Shown here piece after piece: positions 1 through 8,925 of a DNA stretch of 64,000 nucleotides. The stretch is from NCBI GenBank assembly GCA_963665495.1, contig OY762289.1:1488001-1552000 (forward strand). Direction: 5' to 3'. Every line of letters begins with the position of its first letter. Within the stretch, counting starts at the first letter, position 1. Origin of the DNA: G963665495 sp963665495 (GTDB lineage: Bacteria > Desulfobacterota > Desulfovibrionia > Desulfovibrionales > Desulfovibrionaceae). Under the pieces are notes generated by a model that did not search any database, was not told the origin of the DNA, and saw only the letters and a program-made list of their open reading frames with translations. Both the position numbers and the translations under genes were made by a program.

Positions 1-1
1 T

Positions 2-661
2 TTTGAGCACAACGAGTTGAGCAAGCTGCAGAGCGTGATCGATGTGCTCGAACAAGGGGCGGATGTGGCCCTGATCTCCGACGCGGGCGTCCCGCTGGTC
101 TCGGATCCGGGATTTGCTTTGGTGCGTGCCTGCCGCGAACAAAACATCCGCGTGGCTCCCGTGCCCGGACCGTCCGCAGTGCATACGGCTTTAATGGCCA
201 GCGGACTGCCTCCGCTGCCGTATGTTTTTTTGGGGTACGCGCCGCGTAAGCCGGGAGAACGCAAGCGTTTTTTCGAACCTTATGCCCGGCTGGCAGTAAC
301 GCTTATTTTTTTTGAAAGAAAAAACAGGCTGGCTGAAACACTGGCCGGGGCCCACGCCGTGCTGGGCGAACGCGACTTTTGCATTGCCCGTGAATTGACC
401 AAGGACCATGAGGAGTTTATCCTGGGGCGGTTGAGTTGTCTGGATCAGATGGATTTCGACCTGCTGGGGGAGATCACCATCGTGATCGGACCGCCGGATG
501 CAAACGCAAAAACCGGTGAAACCGAACTGGACGAACTCATCGAGGCGGAACGCGCTGCAGGTGGAAGTTCCAAGGAGATTGCCAAGCGCCTTAAGTCTGA
601 AACAGCTGGTTGGACCACAAAAGAAATTTATGACCGGATACGGCAGAAGGACGGCAAGTGA
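2..661 (+). CDS. rsmI: 16S rRNA 2'-O-methyltransferase RsmI, 5' end missing
   Basis: SAM-dependent methyltransferase of the tetrapyrrole-methylase fold. The family 2'-O-methylates C1402 of 16S rRNA in the decoding centre. The visible part has LISDAGVPLVSDPG (near codons 25-38) and the VPGPSA motif, both diagnostic of RsmI. The frame is already open at base 2 and reads FEHNE there, which fits the family's upstream motif, so the gene starts before the window; the TTG at 17 is internal. The stop overlaps the next start by four bases (GTGA at 658-661), implying translational coupling to the PTS gene. The C-terminal helical tail is complete. Confidence 0.93.
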   Translation, partial: FEHNELSKLQSVIDVLEQGADVALISDAGVPLVSDPGFALVRACREQNIRVAPVPGPSAVHTALMASGLPPLPYVFLGYAPRKPGERKRFFEPYARLAVTLIFFERKNRLAETLAGAHAVLGERDFCIARELTKDHEEFILGRLSCLDQMDFDLLGEITIVIGPPDANAKTGETELDELIEAERAAGGSSKEIAKRLKSETAGWTTKEIYDRIRQKDGK

Positions 662-1443
662 GTAACGTAGCCCCGCCATTTGGCAGCAAAAAAGCCGATA
701 TAATGATTTTGGCTAAATGCTTTTTGCGTACCTATCTGGTTGGGGCTGCATTCAATACGCGCGGCATGCAGAATGTGGGGCTGATTTATGCCATGGAGCC
801 GGGACTGCGGCGGATTTATCCGGATCCGGTGGAGTGTTCCCGGGCACGCAAGCGGTACATAAAGCATTATAATACGCATTTATTCTGGACTCCCTTGCTG
901 CTGGGCGTGTTTCTTTCCCTTGAGGACAGCATTTCGCATGGTGTTTTTACCAAGCAGTTTTTTGAAAGTGTAAAAGATACAACTGTTTATACACTTTCAG
1001 CTTTGGGGGATTCTTTTTTTGCCGGAAGCCTGCTGGTTTTCTGGTCATTGTCCACCATCACCATGCTTCTGGCCGGATATTATGGTCTGGCCCTTGGCTG
1101 GAGTGTTTTTTGGTTTGTTCTGTTACAATGTTTTAAGGTGATCTCCTTCATTTTGGGATTTAAAGAAGGCCTTAAATTTCTTTTGCGATTGAAGAAGCTG
1201 AAGTTGATCGACTGGGGCCAGCGCCTGAAACTGGTCAATGCCGTGTTGCTGGCTTGCGTGCTGTATCTTGCCTGGCCGGAACAAACCCATGGAATTTACT
1301 GGCTGGCGTCCGTAGGTTGTTTAATGATCGCCGGCTGGACGATTGTCCGGATGCATGTGGCGCGTGAAATTTTGGTCTGTTTGTTGCTTGCAGCATACGC
1401 GGCGTGGCCGAGTCTGAGTGAAATTTTTCAGGACTATTTTTAA
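658..1443 (+). CDS. PTS mannose/fructose/sorbose-family EIID component
   Basis: Membrane subunit of a mannose-class phosphotransferase permease, 261 aa. The N-terminal segment RTYLVGAAFNTRGMQNVGL followed by YAMEPGLRRIYPD is the EIID signature. Hydrophobic membrane-spanning stretches lie at about residues 75-95, 115-165, 195-215 and 220-255. The GTG start overlaps the rsmI stop by four bases. EIIA, EIIB and EIIC are not visible; they may lie before the window, or the system may be incomplete. HPr and enzyme I follow directly, so the cluster encodes the general PTS phosphoryl chain. The transported sugar, or a purely regulatory role, cannot be read from the sequence. Confidence 0.87.
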   Translation: MSNVAPPFGSKKADIMILAKCFLRTYLVGAAFNTRGMQNVGLIYAMEPGLRRIYPDPVECSRARKRYIKHYNTHLFWTPLLLGVFLSLEDSISHGVFTKQFFESVKDTTVYTLSALGDSFFAGSLLVFWSLSTITMLLAGYYGLALGWSVFWFVLLQCFKVISFILGFKEGLKFLLRLKKLKLIDWGQRLKLVNAVLLACVLYLAWPEQTHGIYWLASVGCLMIAGWTIVRMHVAREILVCLLLAAYAAWPSLSEIFQDYF

Positions 1444-1470
1444 AGAATCAAGTATAGTGCTTGACGGATC

Positions 1471-1797
1471 ATGACACAAATGTCCGAATTTAACGCCTCC
1501 AAGACCCGTATGAATACAATAGCACAACTCAAAACGTCAGAAGTACGTGTACTTAATGAAATGGGCCTGCATGCCCGGCCTGCAGGGAAGCTTGCACAAG
1601 AGGCTCAGAAGTTCGCTTGCAAAATCACCTTGCAGCATGGTGAGCTGGCAGTGGACGCAAAAAGTATTCTTGATATTCTTTCCCTTGCCGCAGGGCAGGG
1701 GAGCGCTTTGCATATTGTAGCTGAAGGCGCTGATGCCAATGAAGCCGTTGCGCATCTGACTTCCTTTTTTAAATCCCGTTTTGGCGAGGATCGGTAG
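1471..1797 (+). CDS. ptsH: Phosphocarrier protein HPr
   Basis: Small phosphocarrier that takes phosphate from enzyme I and passes it to EIIA domains. The active-site motif GLHARPAG is present, with the phosphorylatable His at residue 34. The regulatory Ser region AKSILDILSL is also present, with Ser65 equivalent to Ser46 of the family. At 108 aa it is longer than the usual ~88, because the first ATG adds about 13 residues; the ATG at 1510 gives the canonical length. Neither start has a convincing ribosome site, so the start is uncertain. The stop overlaps the GTG of ptsI by one base. Confidence 0.93.
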   Translation: MTQMSEFNASKTRMNTIAQLKTSEVRVLNEMGLHARPAGKLAQEAQKFACKITLQHGELAVDAKSILDILSLAAGQGSALHIVAEGADANEAVAHLTSFFKSRFGEDR

Positions 1798-3593
1798 TGG
1801 CACGTAAAGTCCTTAGAGGTATCGCCGTATCTGCCGGTATTTCCATAGGCAAGGCCTATTTTATGAACCGGCGGCGTTTTCACGCCATTCCCCGGCAGAC
1901 CGTGGCTCCGGACCTGGTGGAACATGAACGCGAGCGTTTGCGCAAAGCCTTTGCCGATGAGCAGGATGCGCTGAAGAACGCCCGTACCAAGGTGCCGCAG
2001 GAGCTGATCGAACATGCGGCGATCATCGACACTCATTTGATGATCAGCAATGATCCCAAATTATTGGGGCGTGCGCTTGAGTTCGTGGACCAAATGGACA
2101 TCTGCGCCGAATGGGCTCTGGAAAAGGCCATGGACCTGATCGAGCAGGCCTTCAGCGCCATTGACGACGGCTATATCCGGGACCGGATCCAGGACGTACG
2201 GGTCGTTGTCCAGCGTGTTCAAAAACGGCTGCAGGAACCTTTGCCGGATGCTTCCGATGTCGAATTAAAGGCCAGCCGGGGCAGGGTGGTGCTCATGGCC
2301 AACGACTTGAGCCCGGCGGATACCATTGGATTTGAAGTTTCCAAAATCATGTCTTTTGCCACTGCGGAAGGGGGCAAGACATCGCATACGGGTATCCTGG
2401 CCCGCTCGCTGCAAATTCCGGCCATTGTGGGCGTCACCAATCTGGAAGACAATGTCTCCGATGGCGATCTGGTTATCATCGACGGCCTCAAAGGCAGGAT
2501 TATCATCGAGCCCAGGGAAGAAGAACTGGCCTATTATTCCGACCTTAAGTACCAGTTCGAAGCCTATCATGCGGGCATCATGCGTACGTGCAGCCTGCCG
2601 GGGGAAACCATCGACGGCTACCGTGTCGAGGTCCTGGCCAACATCGAGCTGTTTGAGGAAGTGACCTCCGTCCTTTCCAACGGCGGCGAGGGCGTGGGGC
2701 TGTATCGGACGGAATACGCTTTCCTGAACCGCGATGATATTCCGGACGAGGAAGAGCTGGTCGAAGAATATAAAGAGCTGGTTGAACTCGTGACGCCGCG
2801 GCGCATGGTTTTCCGTACGTTCGATCTGGGTGCGGACAAACTCGGAGCCGGCTGGGCCATGGGGGAGGAAGCCAATCCCGCCATGGGATTGCGCGCCATC
2901 CGCTTTTGTCTCAAGCATGAGGATCTGTTCGTTCGCCAGTTGCGGGCGATTTTGCGTACCAGCGTTTATGGTAACGTGCACCTGATGTTCCCCATGATCT
3001 CCGGCCTTAAGGAAGTGATCCAGGCAAAAGAAATTTTAAAGCATACGCAGCGCCAGCTGGACGCCGAAGGATTGCCTTATAATCCGGACATGCCGGTGGG
3101 CATCATGGTCGAGCTGCCTTCTGCGGTGATGATCGCCGAAGTGCTGGCCAGGGAAGTTGACTTTTTCTCCATCGGCACCAATGACCTCATTCAGTATTCC
3201 CTGGGCATTGACCGTACCAATCGGCAGGTATCCTATCTGTATCAGCCGCTGCATCCGGCCATAGTCCGTTCCATCAAACACGTGGTGGACTCCGCCCATG
3301 AAGCGGGTATTGAAGTCAGTGTCTGCGGAGAAGTCGCTTCAGACCCCTTCTGCATTCCCATCCTGATGGGCATGCAGATTGACAGCGTCAGTATCACGCC
3401 CCAGGCTATTCCCGGCATCAAACGCGTGATTCGTCAGACAACTATGGAAGAGTGCAAACGGCTGCTCAAGGACGTGCTCGAATTGCAGACCGTGGGCACC
3501 ATCAACCGAGAAGTAAAGGAATCCATCTTCAAACGTTTTCCGGAAGAGCTTTTTTTCTTTTCCTCTTTGCTGGATACGGATGAGGGAGCCTGA
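1797..3593 (+). CDS. ptsI: PTS enzyme I (PEP-protein phosphotransferase)
   Basis: Autophosphorylates from phosphoenolpyruvate and phosphorylates HPr. It is 598 aa, slightly over the usual ~575. The N-terminal HPr-binding and swivelling domain contains EGGKTSHTGILARS, with phosphohistidine His197. The C-terminal PEP-binding TIM barrel contains MVELPSAVMIAE, FSIGTNDLIQYSLGIDR and VCGEVASD, with the conserved Cys at 510. GTG is used as start and overlaps the ptsH stop. All catalytic motifs are intact, so the phosphate relay should work even though only one permease subunit is visible here. Confidence 0.96.
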   Translation: MARKVLRGIAVSAGISIGKAYFMNRRRFHAIPRQTVAPDLVEHERERLRKAFADEQDALKNARTKVPQELIEHAAIIDTHLMISNDPKLLGRALEFVDQMDICAEWALEKAMDLIEQAFSAIDDGYIRDRIQDVRVVVQRVQKRLQEPLPDASDVELKASRGRVVLMANDLSPADTIGFEVSKIMSFATAEGGKTSHTGILARSLQIPAIVGVTNLEDNVSDGDLVIIDGLKGRIIIEPREEELAYYSDLKYQFEAYHAGIMRTCSLPGETIDGYRVEVLANIELFEEVTSVLSNGGEGVGLYRTEYAFLNRDDIPDEEELVEEYKELVELVTPRRMVFRTFDLGADKLGAGWAMGEEANPAMGLRAIRFCLKHEDLFVRQLRAILRTSVYGNVHLMFPMISGLKEVIQAKEILKHTQRQLDAEGLPYNPDMPVGIMVELPSAVMIAEVLAREVDFFSIGTNDLIQYSLGIDRTNRQVSYLYQPLHPAIVRSIKHVVDSAHEAGIEVSVCGEVASDPFCIPILMGMQIDSVSITPQAIPGIKRVIRQTTMEECKRLLKDVLELQTVGTINREVKESIFKRFPEELFFFSSLLDTDEGA

Positions 3594-3610
3594 GTAATCC
3601 CCGAACAGCC

Positions 3611-4084
3611 ATGAAAAAAGCAACTCCAGGAACCAAGTCTGTGGCCGTGAACAAAAAAGCGCGCCATGAATTCGAACTCTCTGATAATATGGAAGCGGGC
3701 CTTGTGCTTGTCGGGTCCGAGGTAAAAAGTCTGCGGGACGGCAAGGTCAGTTTCAAGGACGGCTATGTCCGTTTTACAGACGGCGAGGCCTGGCTTGTTG
3801 GCGTGCATATCGCCCCGTATGAATTCGCCAGCCCCGCGGGGTTCAACGGGCATGATCCTGAAAGACCGCGCAAACTGCTGCTGCACCAGCATCAGATAAA
3901 AATGCTGGTAACCCGCGTGGAACAAAAAGGCATGACCGTTGTTCCGCTGAAAATTTATTTTAAGAATGGTCGGGCCAAGTTGGAAATTGCTCTGGGCCGG
4001 GGTAAGAAAACCTTCGACCGCAGGGAAGATCTTAAACGCCGCGCTGCTGACCGTGATGCTGCCAGAGAGCTGGTCCGGCACTGA
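3611..4084 (+). CDS. smpB: SsrA-binding protein SmpB
   Basis: Binds tmRNA and helps rescue stalled ribosomes by trans-translation. The 157-aa sequence has the family core: NKKARHEFELSDNMEAGLVL, GSEVKSLRDGKVSFKDGYV and the basic C-terminal tail RGKKTFDRREDLKRR, which enters the empty mRNA channel. Length is typical. It lies 17 bases after ptsI on the same strand. I looked for a tmRNA gene nearby and saw none in the window. Confidence 0.97.
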   Translation: MKKATPGTKSVAVNKKARHEFELSDNMEAGLVLVGSEVKSLRDGKVSFKDGYVRFTDGEAWLVGVHIAPYEFASPAGFNGHDPERPRKLLLHQHQIKMLVTRVEQKGMTVVPLKIYFKNGRAKLEIALGRGKKTFDRREDLKRRAADRDAARELVRH

Positions 4085-4232
4085 CAAGTCTGTGAGACTG
4101 AACTCCGGTTCGCGTTCGGTTTCAGCCCGCCCCCCTTGTTCCACAGTTTTTTTCCCTGCCGAATGGCTGCAACTGTTTAACCGCATCGCGTTTACCTGTG
4201 GGAGTCCGCTCCCGCAGTAAGACGCCTGATCG

Positions 4233-5630
4233 ATGAATACCATGTCCGAATATCGCAGTGCCCTGACTCCGGCTGAGTATGGCTGGCTTTCCGAACTTTT
4301 TCCCGGCGACGGCCTGGTGGTTTCCAAAGAAGCCGCGCGTATCTATGGTACGGATGCCAGCAGAAAATTTGCGCAGCCTCTGGCGGTCGTCCGTCCAGAC
4401 CATGTAGCTCCCCTCAAAGAATTTATGCGCTGGGCCCACAACGAGCGTATTCCGGTTTATACGCGCGGACGCGCCACCAATATGGTGGGCGATTGTGTTC
4501 CCAACCCGCCTGGTATAGTGGTTTCCACCTTGCGTCTTAATGCTGTGGAAGCCATTGATGGCGCTGATTTCGTGGCAGAAGTCCAGCCCGGAGTGGTCAC
4601 GGCGGAATTGCAAAAGGCCTGTGAAGCGAAGAAATTATTTTATCCGCCGGATCCGGCCAGCGTTGGGATTTCAACCATCGGAGGTAATGCGGCAACCGGA
4701 GCCGGAGGCATGCGTGCACTTAAGTACGGTGTAACACGCGACTATGTGCTCGGGCTGGAAGCTGTATTGCCCGGCGGCGAGCTGGTTTCTTTTGGCGGGC
4801 GCACACATAAGAATGTTGTGGGCCTGGATCTGACGCGCCTTTTTGTGGGCTCTGAAGGCACCTTGGGCATTATTACCAAGCTGCGGCTGAAACTGTTGCC
4901 TCTGCCCGAAGCTTCGGGGTCGTTGCTGGCCTGTTTTTCTTCTCTGGAAGGCGCACTGGACTGCAGTCGTGCCATTTTTGCCTCGGGGTTGTTGCCCACG
5001 GCAATGGAGTTGCTGGATTACTCGGTGCTGCAGTGTCTGGAACGCTTGCAGAGCGTCCCCTGGCCCGAGCCAACCCGCGCGGCTCTCCTTCTCAAACTGG
5101 ACGGTACCAACGAGAGCCTGGTGCCGCTGCTGGAACGCCTCGGGCAGACTGTTTCCGGAGCGTCACCACTCTGGCAGGCCCAGGGACAGGGGGATGCGGA
5201 AGAAAAACTCTGGGACTTGCGCCGCCTGATCAATCCGGCCTCGTACCAGGCCGCGCCCGACAAGATCAGCGACGACGTCACCGTGCCCCGCAGCCAGGTG
5301 CGCCGCCTCATCGAAGGCGTACGGGCCATTGCCAACGCCAGCAATTTGATTATCTTAACCTTTGGCCACTTGGGCGACGGCAATATTCACGTCAATGTGA
5401 TGTACGATGCTACCGATCCGGAGCAACTGCGTAATGCGCGGTCTGCCAAGGAACAGGTGGGCTTGCTGACCCTCAAACTCGGCGGCACGCTTTCGGGAGA
5501 ACATGGCGTAGGGCTTTCCAAGTTGCCCATGCTGCACAAACAGCTCCCGGAACAGGAGCGAGCCCTGATGCGCGGAGTCAAGGCCGTGTTCGATCCGCAC
5601 CGGATAATGAATCCGGACAAAGCATACTGA
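4233..5630 (+). CDS. glcD: FAD-linked glycolate/D-lactate oxidase subunit (GlcD type)
   Basis: Flavoprotein of the vanillyl-alcohol-oxidase fold that oxidises a 2-hydroxyacid. The N-terminal FAD domain shows VYTRGRATNMVG, DPASVGISTIGGN and LFVGSEGTLGIIT. The C-terminal cap carries FGHLGDGNIHVNVMY and SGEHGVGLSK, both typical of the GlcD/D-lactate dehydrogenase group. Length 465 aa is normal. The Fe-S partner follows after 7 bases, so electrons probably pass to it and on to the quinone pool. Glycolate and D-lactate cannot be separated by sequence; lactate is plausible in a sulfate reducer. Confidence 0.9.
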   Translation: MNTMSEYRSALTPAEYGWLSELFPGDGLVVSKEAARIYGTDASRKFAQPLAVVRPDHVAPLKEFMRWAHNERIPVYTRGRATNMVGDCVPNPPGIVVSTLRLNAVEAIDGADFVAEVQPGVVTAELQKACEAKKLFYPPDPASVGISTIGGNAATGAGGMRALKYGVTRDYVLGLEAVLPGGELVSFGGRTHKNVVGLDLTRLFVGSEGTLGIITKLRLKLLPLPEASGSLLACFSSLEGALDCSRAIFASGLLPTAMELLDYSVLQCLERLQSVPWPEPTRAALLLKLDGTNESLVPLLERLGQTVSGASPLWQAQGQGDAEEKLWDLRRLINPASYQAAPDKISDDVTVPRSQVRRLIEGVRAIANASNLIILTFGHLGDGNIHVNVMYDATDPEQLRNARSAKEQVGLLTLKLGGTLSGEHGVGLSKLPMLHKQLPEQERALMRGVKAVFDPHRIMNPDKAY

Positions 5631-5637
5631 GGCGCGT

Positions 5638-6828
5638 ATGGCGAAAACTACTTCACCCGGCAATTCAACTCCTGCCGCTGATTCGGAAAAGGAGTGCATT
5701 CTTTGCGGCCGCTGTCTGGCTGTGTGTCCGCTTTTTAAGTCTACCGGCCGGGAAGAATTAAGCCCCAAAGCCAAGCAGCATCTTGCCCGTACGTTGCTGG
5801 AAAATCCCGCCGAACTTGATGCGCAGCGTGCGTCTGATCTGGCTACGCTTTGTCTGGGCTGCGGCCTCTGCGAACAAGCCTGTCCGCAGGGCTTGTGTGC
5901 GCCTGATCTGGTCGCGGCACTCAGGCGGGCGCATCCTGACTGGACCTCCTGGGTCTGGGAAAACTGGCTCGGGCGCCACGGTCAATTGTGGCCGGGAGTC
6001 GGCCTGGCGGCACGTGTCTCCGGAATTTTTGCCAAAAAAGCGGACAAGCCTGGCGGCATGGCCGCTCGGGCTTTACGCAGTATGCGTCCTGAAAGCGAGG
6101 TCACTCCCTGGTTGCGCCTGGAGCATACGCCCGGTGCGGATGCCAGACGTGTGGCTTTGTTCCCGGGCTGTCTGGGAGCGCACGTACGCAAGGATTGGGT
6201 GAACAAGTCGTACGCTTTGCTGCGTACGATGGGCCATGAGGTGTTGCCCCAGCCTGACTGGGAGTGTTGCGGCAGCAGTGTGGGGCATGCCGGACTGCTG
6301 GATCTGCAACGCCGCATGCGGGAAGCTAATCTGGAAGCCTGGCGTAGTTCCGGTCGTCCGGATGTGGCCATGTACTGTGCCACCTGTCGTTCCGGACTCG
6401 CTGCTTATGCCGCTGATGATACGCTGGATTGGTCGCCGGGAGAAAGGGAACAATGGCAGCGGGCCATTCTGCCGCTGAGCGCTTTTCTTGAGCACGGGCA
6501 GGTCGTAGCGGTGGGGCCGGCACCAGGTCCGGTTCGATACCACCAGCCCTGTCACGGGCGCCAGGGTGATAAGGATTTACCCTGGCTGCGTGCTGTTCTG
6601 GGCGACGCCCTTGTCTCCTTTACGCGCGAACAGTGTTGCGGCATGGGCGGGGTGTTTCAGTTGGGCGCGCCGGAACTTTCGCAGCAGGTGGGACGCGAAG
6701 CGCTCCGTGCGCTGGGAGCGCAGGCGGGAGATATCGTGGCTACAGGGTGCAGCGGCTGCGTGGCTCAGTTCCGCGGCATAGCTCCGGCGGGCGTACGGGT
6801 GGCCCACTGGCTGGAGTTTTTTATTTAG
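5638..6828 (+). CDS. glcF: Fe-S oxidoreductase partner of GlcD (GlcF type, CCG domains)
   Basis: Electron-transfer subunit, 396 aa. Two ferredoxin-type [4Fe-4S] motifs lie at the N-terminus (CILCGRCLAVCP at about 20-31 and CLGCGLCEQACP at about 72-83). Two CCG domains follow, with ECCGSSVGHAG near 210 and QCCGMGGVFQLG near 330, as in GlcF and heterodisulfide reductase HdrD. It sits 7 bases after the FAD subunit and presumably receives its electrons. Length is normal. The substrate follows that of the partner and remains uncertain. No clear terminator follows; a weak 7-bp hairpin lies at 6832-6850. Confidence 0.9.
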   Translation: MAKTTSPGNSTPAADSEKECILCGRCLAVCPLFKSTGREELSPKAKQHLARTLLENPAELDAQRASDLATLCLGCGLCEQACPQGLCAPDLVAALRRAHPDWTSWVWENWLGRHGQLWPGVGLAARVSGIFAKKADKPGGMAARALRSMRPESEVTPWLRLEHTPGADARRVALFPGCLGAHVRKDWVNKSYALLRTMGHEVLPQPDWECCGSSVGHAGLLDLQRRMREANLEAWRSSGRPDVAMYCATCRSGLAAYAADDTLDWSPGEREQWQRAILPLSAFLEHGQVVAVGPAPGPVRYHQPCHGRQGDKDLPWLRAVLGDALVSFTREQCCGMGGVFQLGAPELSQQVGREALRALGAQAGDIVATGCSGCVAQFRGIAPAGVRVAHWLEFFI

Positions 6829-6966
6829 AGCATCTTGATCTTTTCAAGATTAAGGTACTCTTTCGCATTTAGCTGAAACAATAGGGCATTTTGGAGACTC
6901 TTAGCGGGTCTTCGAGCTTAGAGCCTTTTATGCAGCCAAGCTGTGTTTCAGATGTGAGCCTTGATG

Positions 6967-7668
6967 TCAGTTGCGTACAATGCTCAAAGGCCCTTTTTGT
7001 CCTTTCATGTAGAATTCACCCGAGCCGTTATCCATATCATCCAAAGTCAGCGACATGTCGAATGCGAGTCCTGAAGTCGGACAGCTCACGGAAACCATGG
7101 CTTTGTTGACTTCAATGCACTTTCCGGTGACACCGCAACTCAGATCTTGGTCATTCATGACGGTTCCGGTGATAGCGTAGGAATCCCTGCTTACGGATAA
7201 CTTCATGCTGTTGAGGTTGCCGTTGGGCCAGGTCACCAGCCATTTTCCCGTAAACCAGGGCATGGGGCGGGGCGAACGCCTCGCAGTCTGAACCAGTTTC
7301 GTATCCTTCACAATCCGTTGCACCTGATCCAAAGTTGCCTCTGCTTGATTTTTGCTGCTTGCAGGCCCGATAAACAGAGCCCATTTATTTTTCGGAAGCC
7401 AGAAAAACTCCGATGTGGAGGTGAGTTCGGGTTGCAGATTGGGAAATTGCCTGTTGATGCGTTTCAGGTCGGCCTGGAGCTTGTTTTTTTCCGTTTCTTC
7501 TTTGGGGCCGATCATTACCCACCAATCCTTTTCCGGCATGACGGACGGCCCGTGATCATCTGCCGCAACGATTGATGACATCGGGCCAACCAGGCCGAAT
7601 AGAAAAAACAAAAAAACTACCAGGCAAAAATCCAAGCTTTTGCATCTGATTTTCATTGTTGTATCCAT
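6967..7668 (-). CDS. Secreted protein of unknown function
   Basis: 233 aa with a basic start and a hydrophobic stretch at about residues 12-33 ending near SSIVAADD, a likely signal peptide. The mature part has two similar segments, DWWVMIGPKEETEKNKLQ and KWALFIGPASSKNQAEAT (about 48-66 and 92-110). These look like a duplicated alpha/beta unit similar in feel to SPOR-type repeats; that is an impression, not an assignment. A C-terminal beta-rich part contains two Cys (GVTGKC and VSCPTSG). The start may be the second ATG, four codons in. It stands alone, converging on glcF. Confidence 0.7.
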   Translation of the reverse strand: MDTTMKIRCKSLDFCLVVFLFFLFGLVGPMSSIVAADDHGPSVMPEKDWWVMIGPKEETEKNKLQADLKRINRQFPNLQPELTSTSEFFWLPKNKWALFIGPASSKNQAEATLDQVQRIVKDTKLVQTARRSPRPMPWFTGKWLVTWPNGNLNSMKLSVSRDSYAITGTVMNDQDLSCGVTGKCIEVNKAMVSVSCPTSGLAFDMSLTLDDMDNGSGEFYMKGQKGPLSIVRN

Positions 7669-7845
7669 TTATGTGCAGTAGTTAAAAAAACGTAGTCCTG
7701 AGCAAAGCCGGCGTTTAGGATAGACAAAAAATAGGTCACAGGGCAAGTTCCCTGTTTATTAAATAAAATCAGATGCCGTTCAGCGTACGGTTGTGTGACT
7801 TTTGGAGGGAAAAGGGAGGCTATCCACTACGAGTCGTGGTCAGTA

Positions 7846-7896
7846 ACAAAAAAGACAACCAGAAAAGCCGGTAGTTGCCTTTGGCTCTTCTGGTTG
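7846..7896 (-). terminator. Rho-independent terminator of the amphi-Trp gene
   Basis: On the minus strand a 14-bp stem (CAACCAGAAGAGCC with GGCTTTTCTGGTTG, one G-U pair) closes a 13-nt loop and is followed by a run of six T with C. It lies just after the stop at 7920. Confidence 0.85.
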
Positions 7897-7919
7897 CTCA
7901 AAAAAGGGTTCGGTGTCGA

Positions 7920-8498
7920 CTATTTGGTTGTGGAAGATTTTTTGGCGCCTTCGGATTTGGCTTTAGCCGCGGATTTGGATCCTCCCTTAGGTGCGGCGGC
8001 ATCGTCGGATTTGCTGTCGGCTTTTGCTTCTACCACAGGCTTTGACGTGGGAGTCGGAGCCAGAATGGACGGGCTGCTTACCACTTCAATGGATTTTGGC
8101 GGGGTGACAGGGCAAGGAGTTTCCGCCTTCTTGGAGTCAGCCTTGTCGCACTCTTCTTTTTTCTCAGACGCTGCAGGCGCCTCTTCTGCCGTTGCTTCCG
8201 GCTCCGGCTCCGGAGCCGGTTCGGGCTCTACGGCCGATACTTTAAAGGCGACATCATTCTCAACAGGCACTTCTTCCCGCCATTCGAGTTCGATGGAAAT
8301 TTTCTGTTTGCCTTTTTTCACAGAGGCTTCGATTTCCACTTCCATGCTGTCGGAAGGTTTCAAGGTAATAAAGTCTTCACCGCGTTGTACGCAGATGGTT
8401 TTTTCTTTAAAGCTTTTGATGAAGTCTTCAAAAAAATTCACCACAGAATCGTAATCCATCATGCCTTTGACAACCATTCCCTGCTTGCTCATTTCCAT
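7920..8498 (-). CDS. amphi-Trp domain protein with low-complexity tail
   Basis: 192 aa. The first ~95 residues match the small amphi-Trp domain, ending in the typical alternating strand KISIELEWREE. After it comes a Glu/Pro repeat region (PEPAPEPEPEATAEEAP) and a Lys/Ala/Ser-rich tail ending KAKSEGAKKSSTTK, which recalls histone-H1-like or DNA-binding basic tails. Function of the domain is unknown. AAGGAG lies just upstream; spacing favours the second ATG at 8492 over 8498. The next gene upstream is a small basic protein on the same strand 44 bases away, so the two may be one operon ending at the terminator at 7846-7896. Confidence 0.72.
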   Translation of the reverse strand: MEMSKQGMVVKGMMDYDSVVNFFEDFIKSFKEKTICVQRGEDFITLKPSDSMEVEIEASVKKGKQKISIELEWREEVPVENDVAFKVSAVEPEPAPEPEPEATAEEAPAASEKKEECDKADSKKAETPCPVTPPKSIEVVSSPSILAPTPTSKPVVEAKADSKSDDAAAPKGGSKSAAKAKSEGAKKSSTTK

Positions 8499-8542
8499 AG
8501 CTCCTTAAAAAAGATTGAGTAACACCTTGTACACGTAACAGG

Positions 8543-8854
8543 TTATTCTTCCGAATAAGCATTTGGGGCCAGCGGCGGACGCGCCTTGAGGAGCTCCTGC
8601 TGGGCCAATACGCGGGCTAGCGGCGACTTGGATACATTGGATGATATCCGTATATCAAAAGCTTCCGCATCTGCGATTTTTTTTTCGGCTTTTTTGACAA
8701 ATTTTTCCAAAGCTTTGTTTACCGGGGTATCTACATCAAGTTTTTTTCCGATTTTTTTTGATAATTCTTTTGCTCTTTCAAGTCTTTCAGCAAGTTCAAA
8801 GTCAATGTTGAATATTACTCGCTTTGTGTCTTTTTCATTTATAAAAACGCTCAC
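8543..8854 (-). CDS. Small basic helical protein, possible ribbon-helix-helix regulator
   Basis: 103 aa, function unknown. A short strand (KRVIFNIDFE) followed by Lys/Glu-rich helices (LAERLERAKELSKKIG, then VNKALEKFVKKAEKKIADAE) resembles ribbon-helix-helix DNA-binding proteins; this is a weak structural impression. GTG start with GGAGGA at good spacing. A strong promoter with two inverted repeats lies directly upstream, which fits autoregulation, but this is inference. Confidence 0.6.
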   Translation of the reverse strand: MSVFINEKDTKRVIFNIDFELAERLERAKELSKKIGKKLDVDTPVNKALEKFVKKAEKKIADAEAFDIRISSNVSKSPLARVLAQQELLKARPPLAPNAYSEE

Positions 8855-8869
8855 TTAAGAATCCTCCAT

Positions 8870-8884
8870 GTACAGAATGTGTAC
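8870..8884. promoter_or_regulatory. Inverted repeat GTACA-N5-TGTAC, candidate operator
   Basis: Perfect 5-bp inverted repeat between the -10 box and the ribosome site of the 8543-8854 gene, a position where a bound protein would block transcription. The binding protein is unknown; the adjacent ribbon-helix-helix-like protein is a candidate. Confidence 0.4.
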
Positions 8885-8897
8885 GAAAAGTGAGTTA

Positions 8898-8925
8898 ATT
8901 CTAGCACAAAAATAGTGCGAGTCAA
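8898..8925 (-). promoter_or_regulatory. Sigma-70 type promoter for the 8543-8854 gene
   Basis: On the minus strand TTGACT, a 16-bp spacer and TAGAAT. The spacer itself contains GCAC-N7-GTGC, a second small inverted repeat. Placed about 45 bp before the GTG start. Confidence 0.65.

Noticed and set aside
4085..4232. tmRNA gene next to smpB
   Set aside because: No tmRNA ends, tag frame or T-arm; only a small GGGAG-TCCG-CTCCC hairpin.
6832..6850. Hairpin ATCTTGA-N5-TCAAGAT after glcF as terminator
   Set aside because: Weak A/T stem and no T run on either strand.
7795..8454. 219-codon plus-strand frame over the amphi-Trp gene
   Set aside because: Low-complexity Ser/Ala translation of the antisense strand; no ribosome site or motif.
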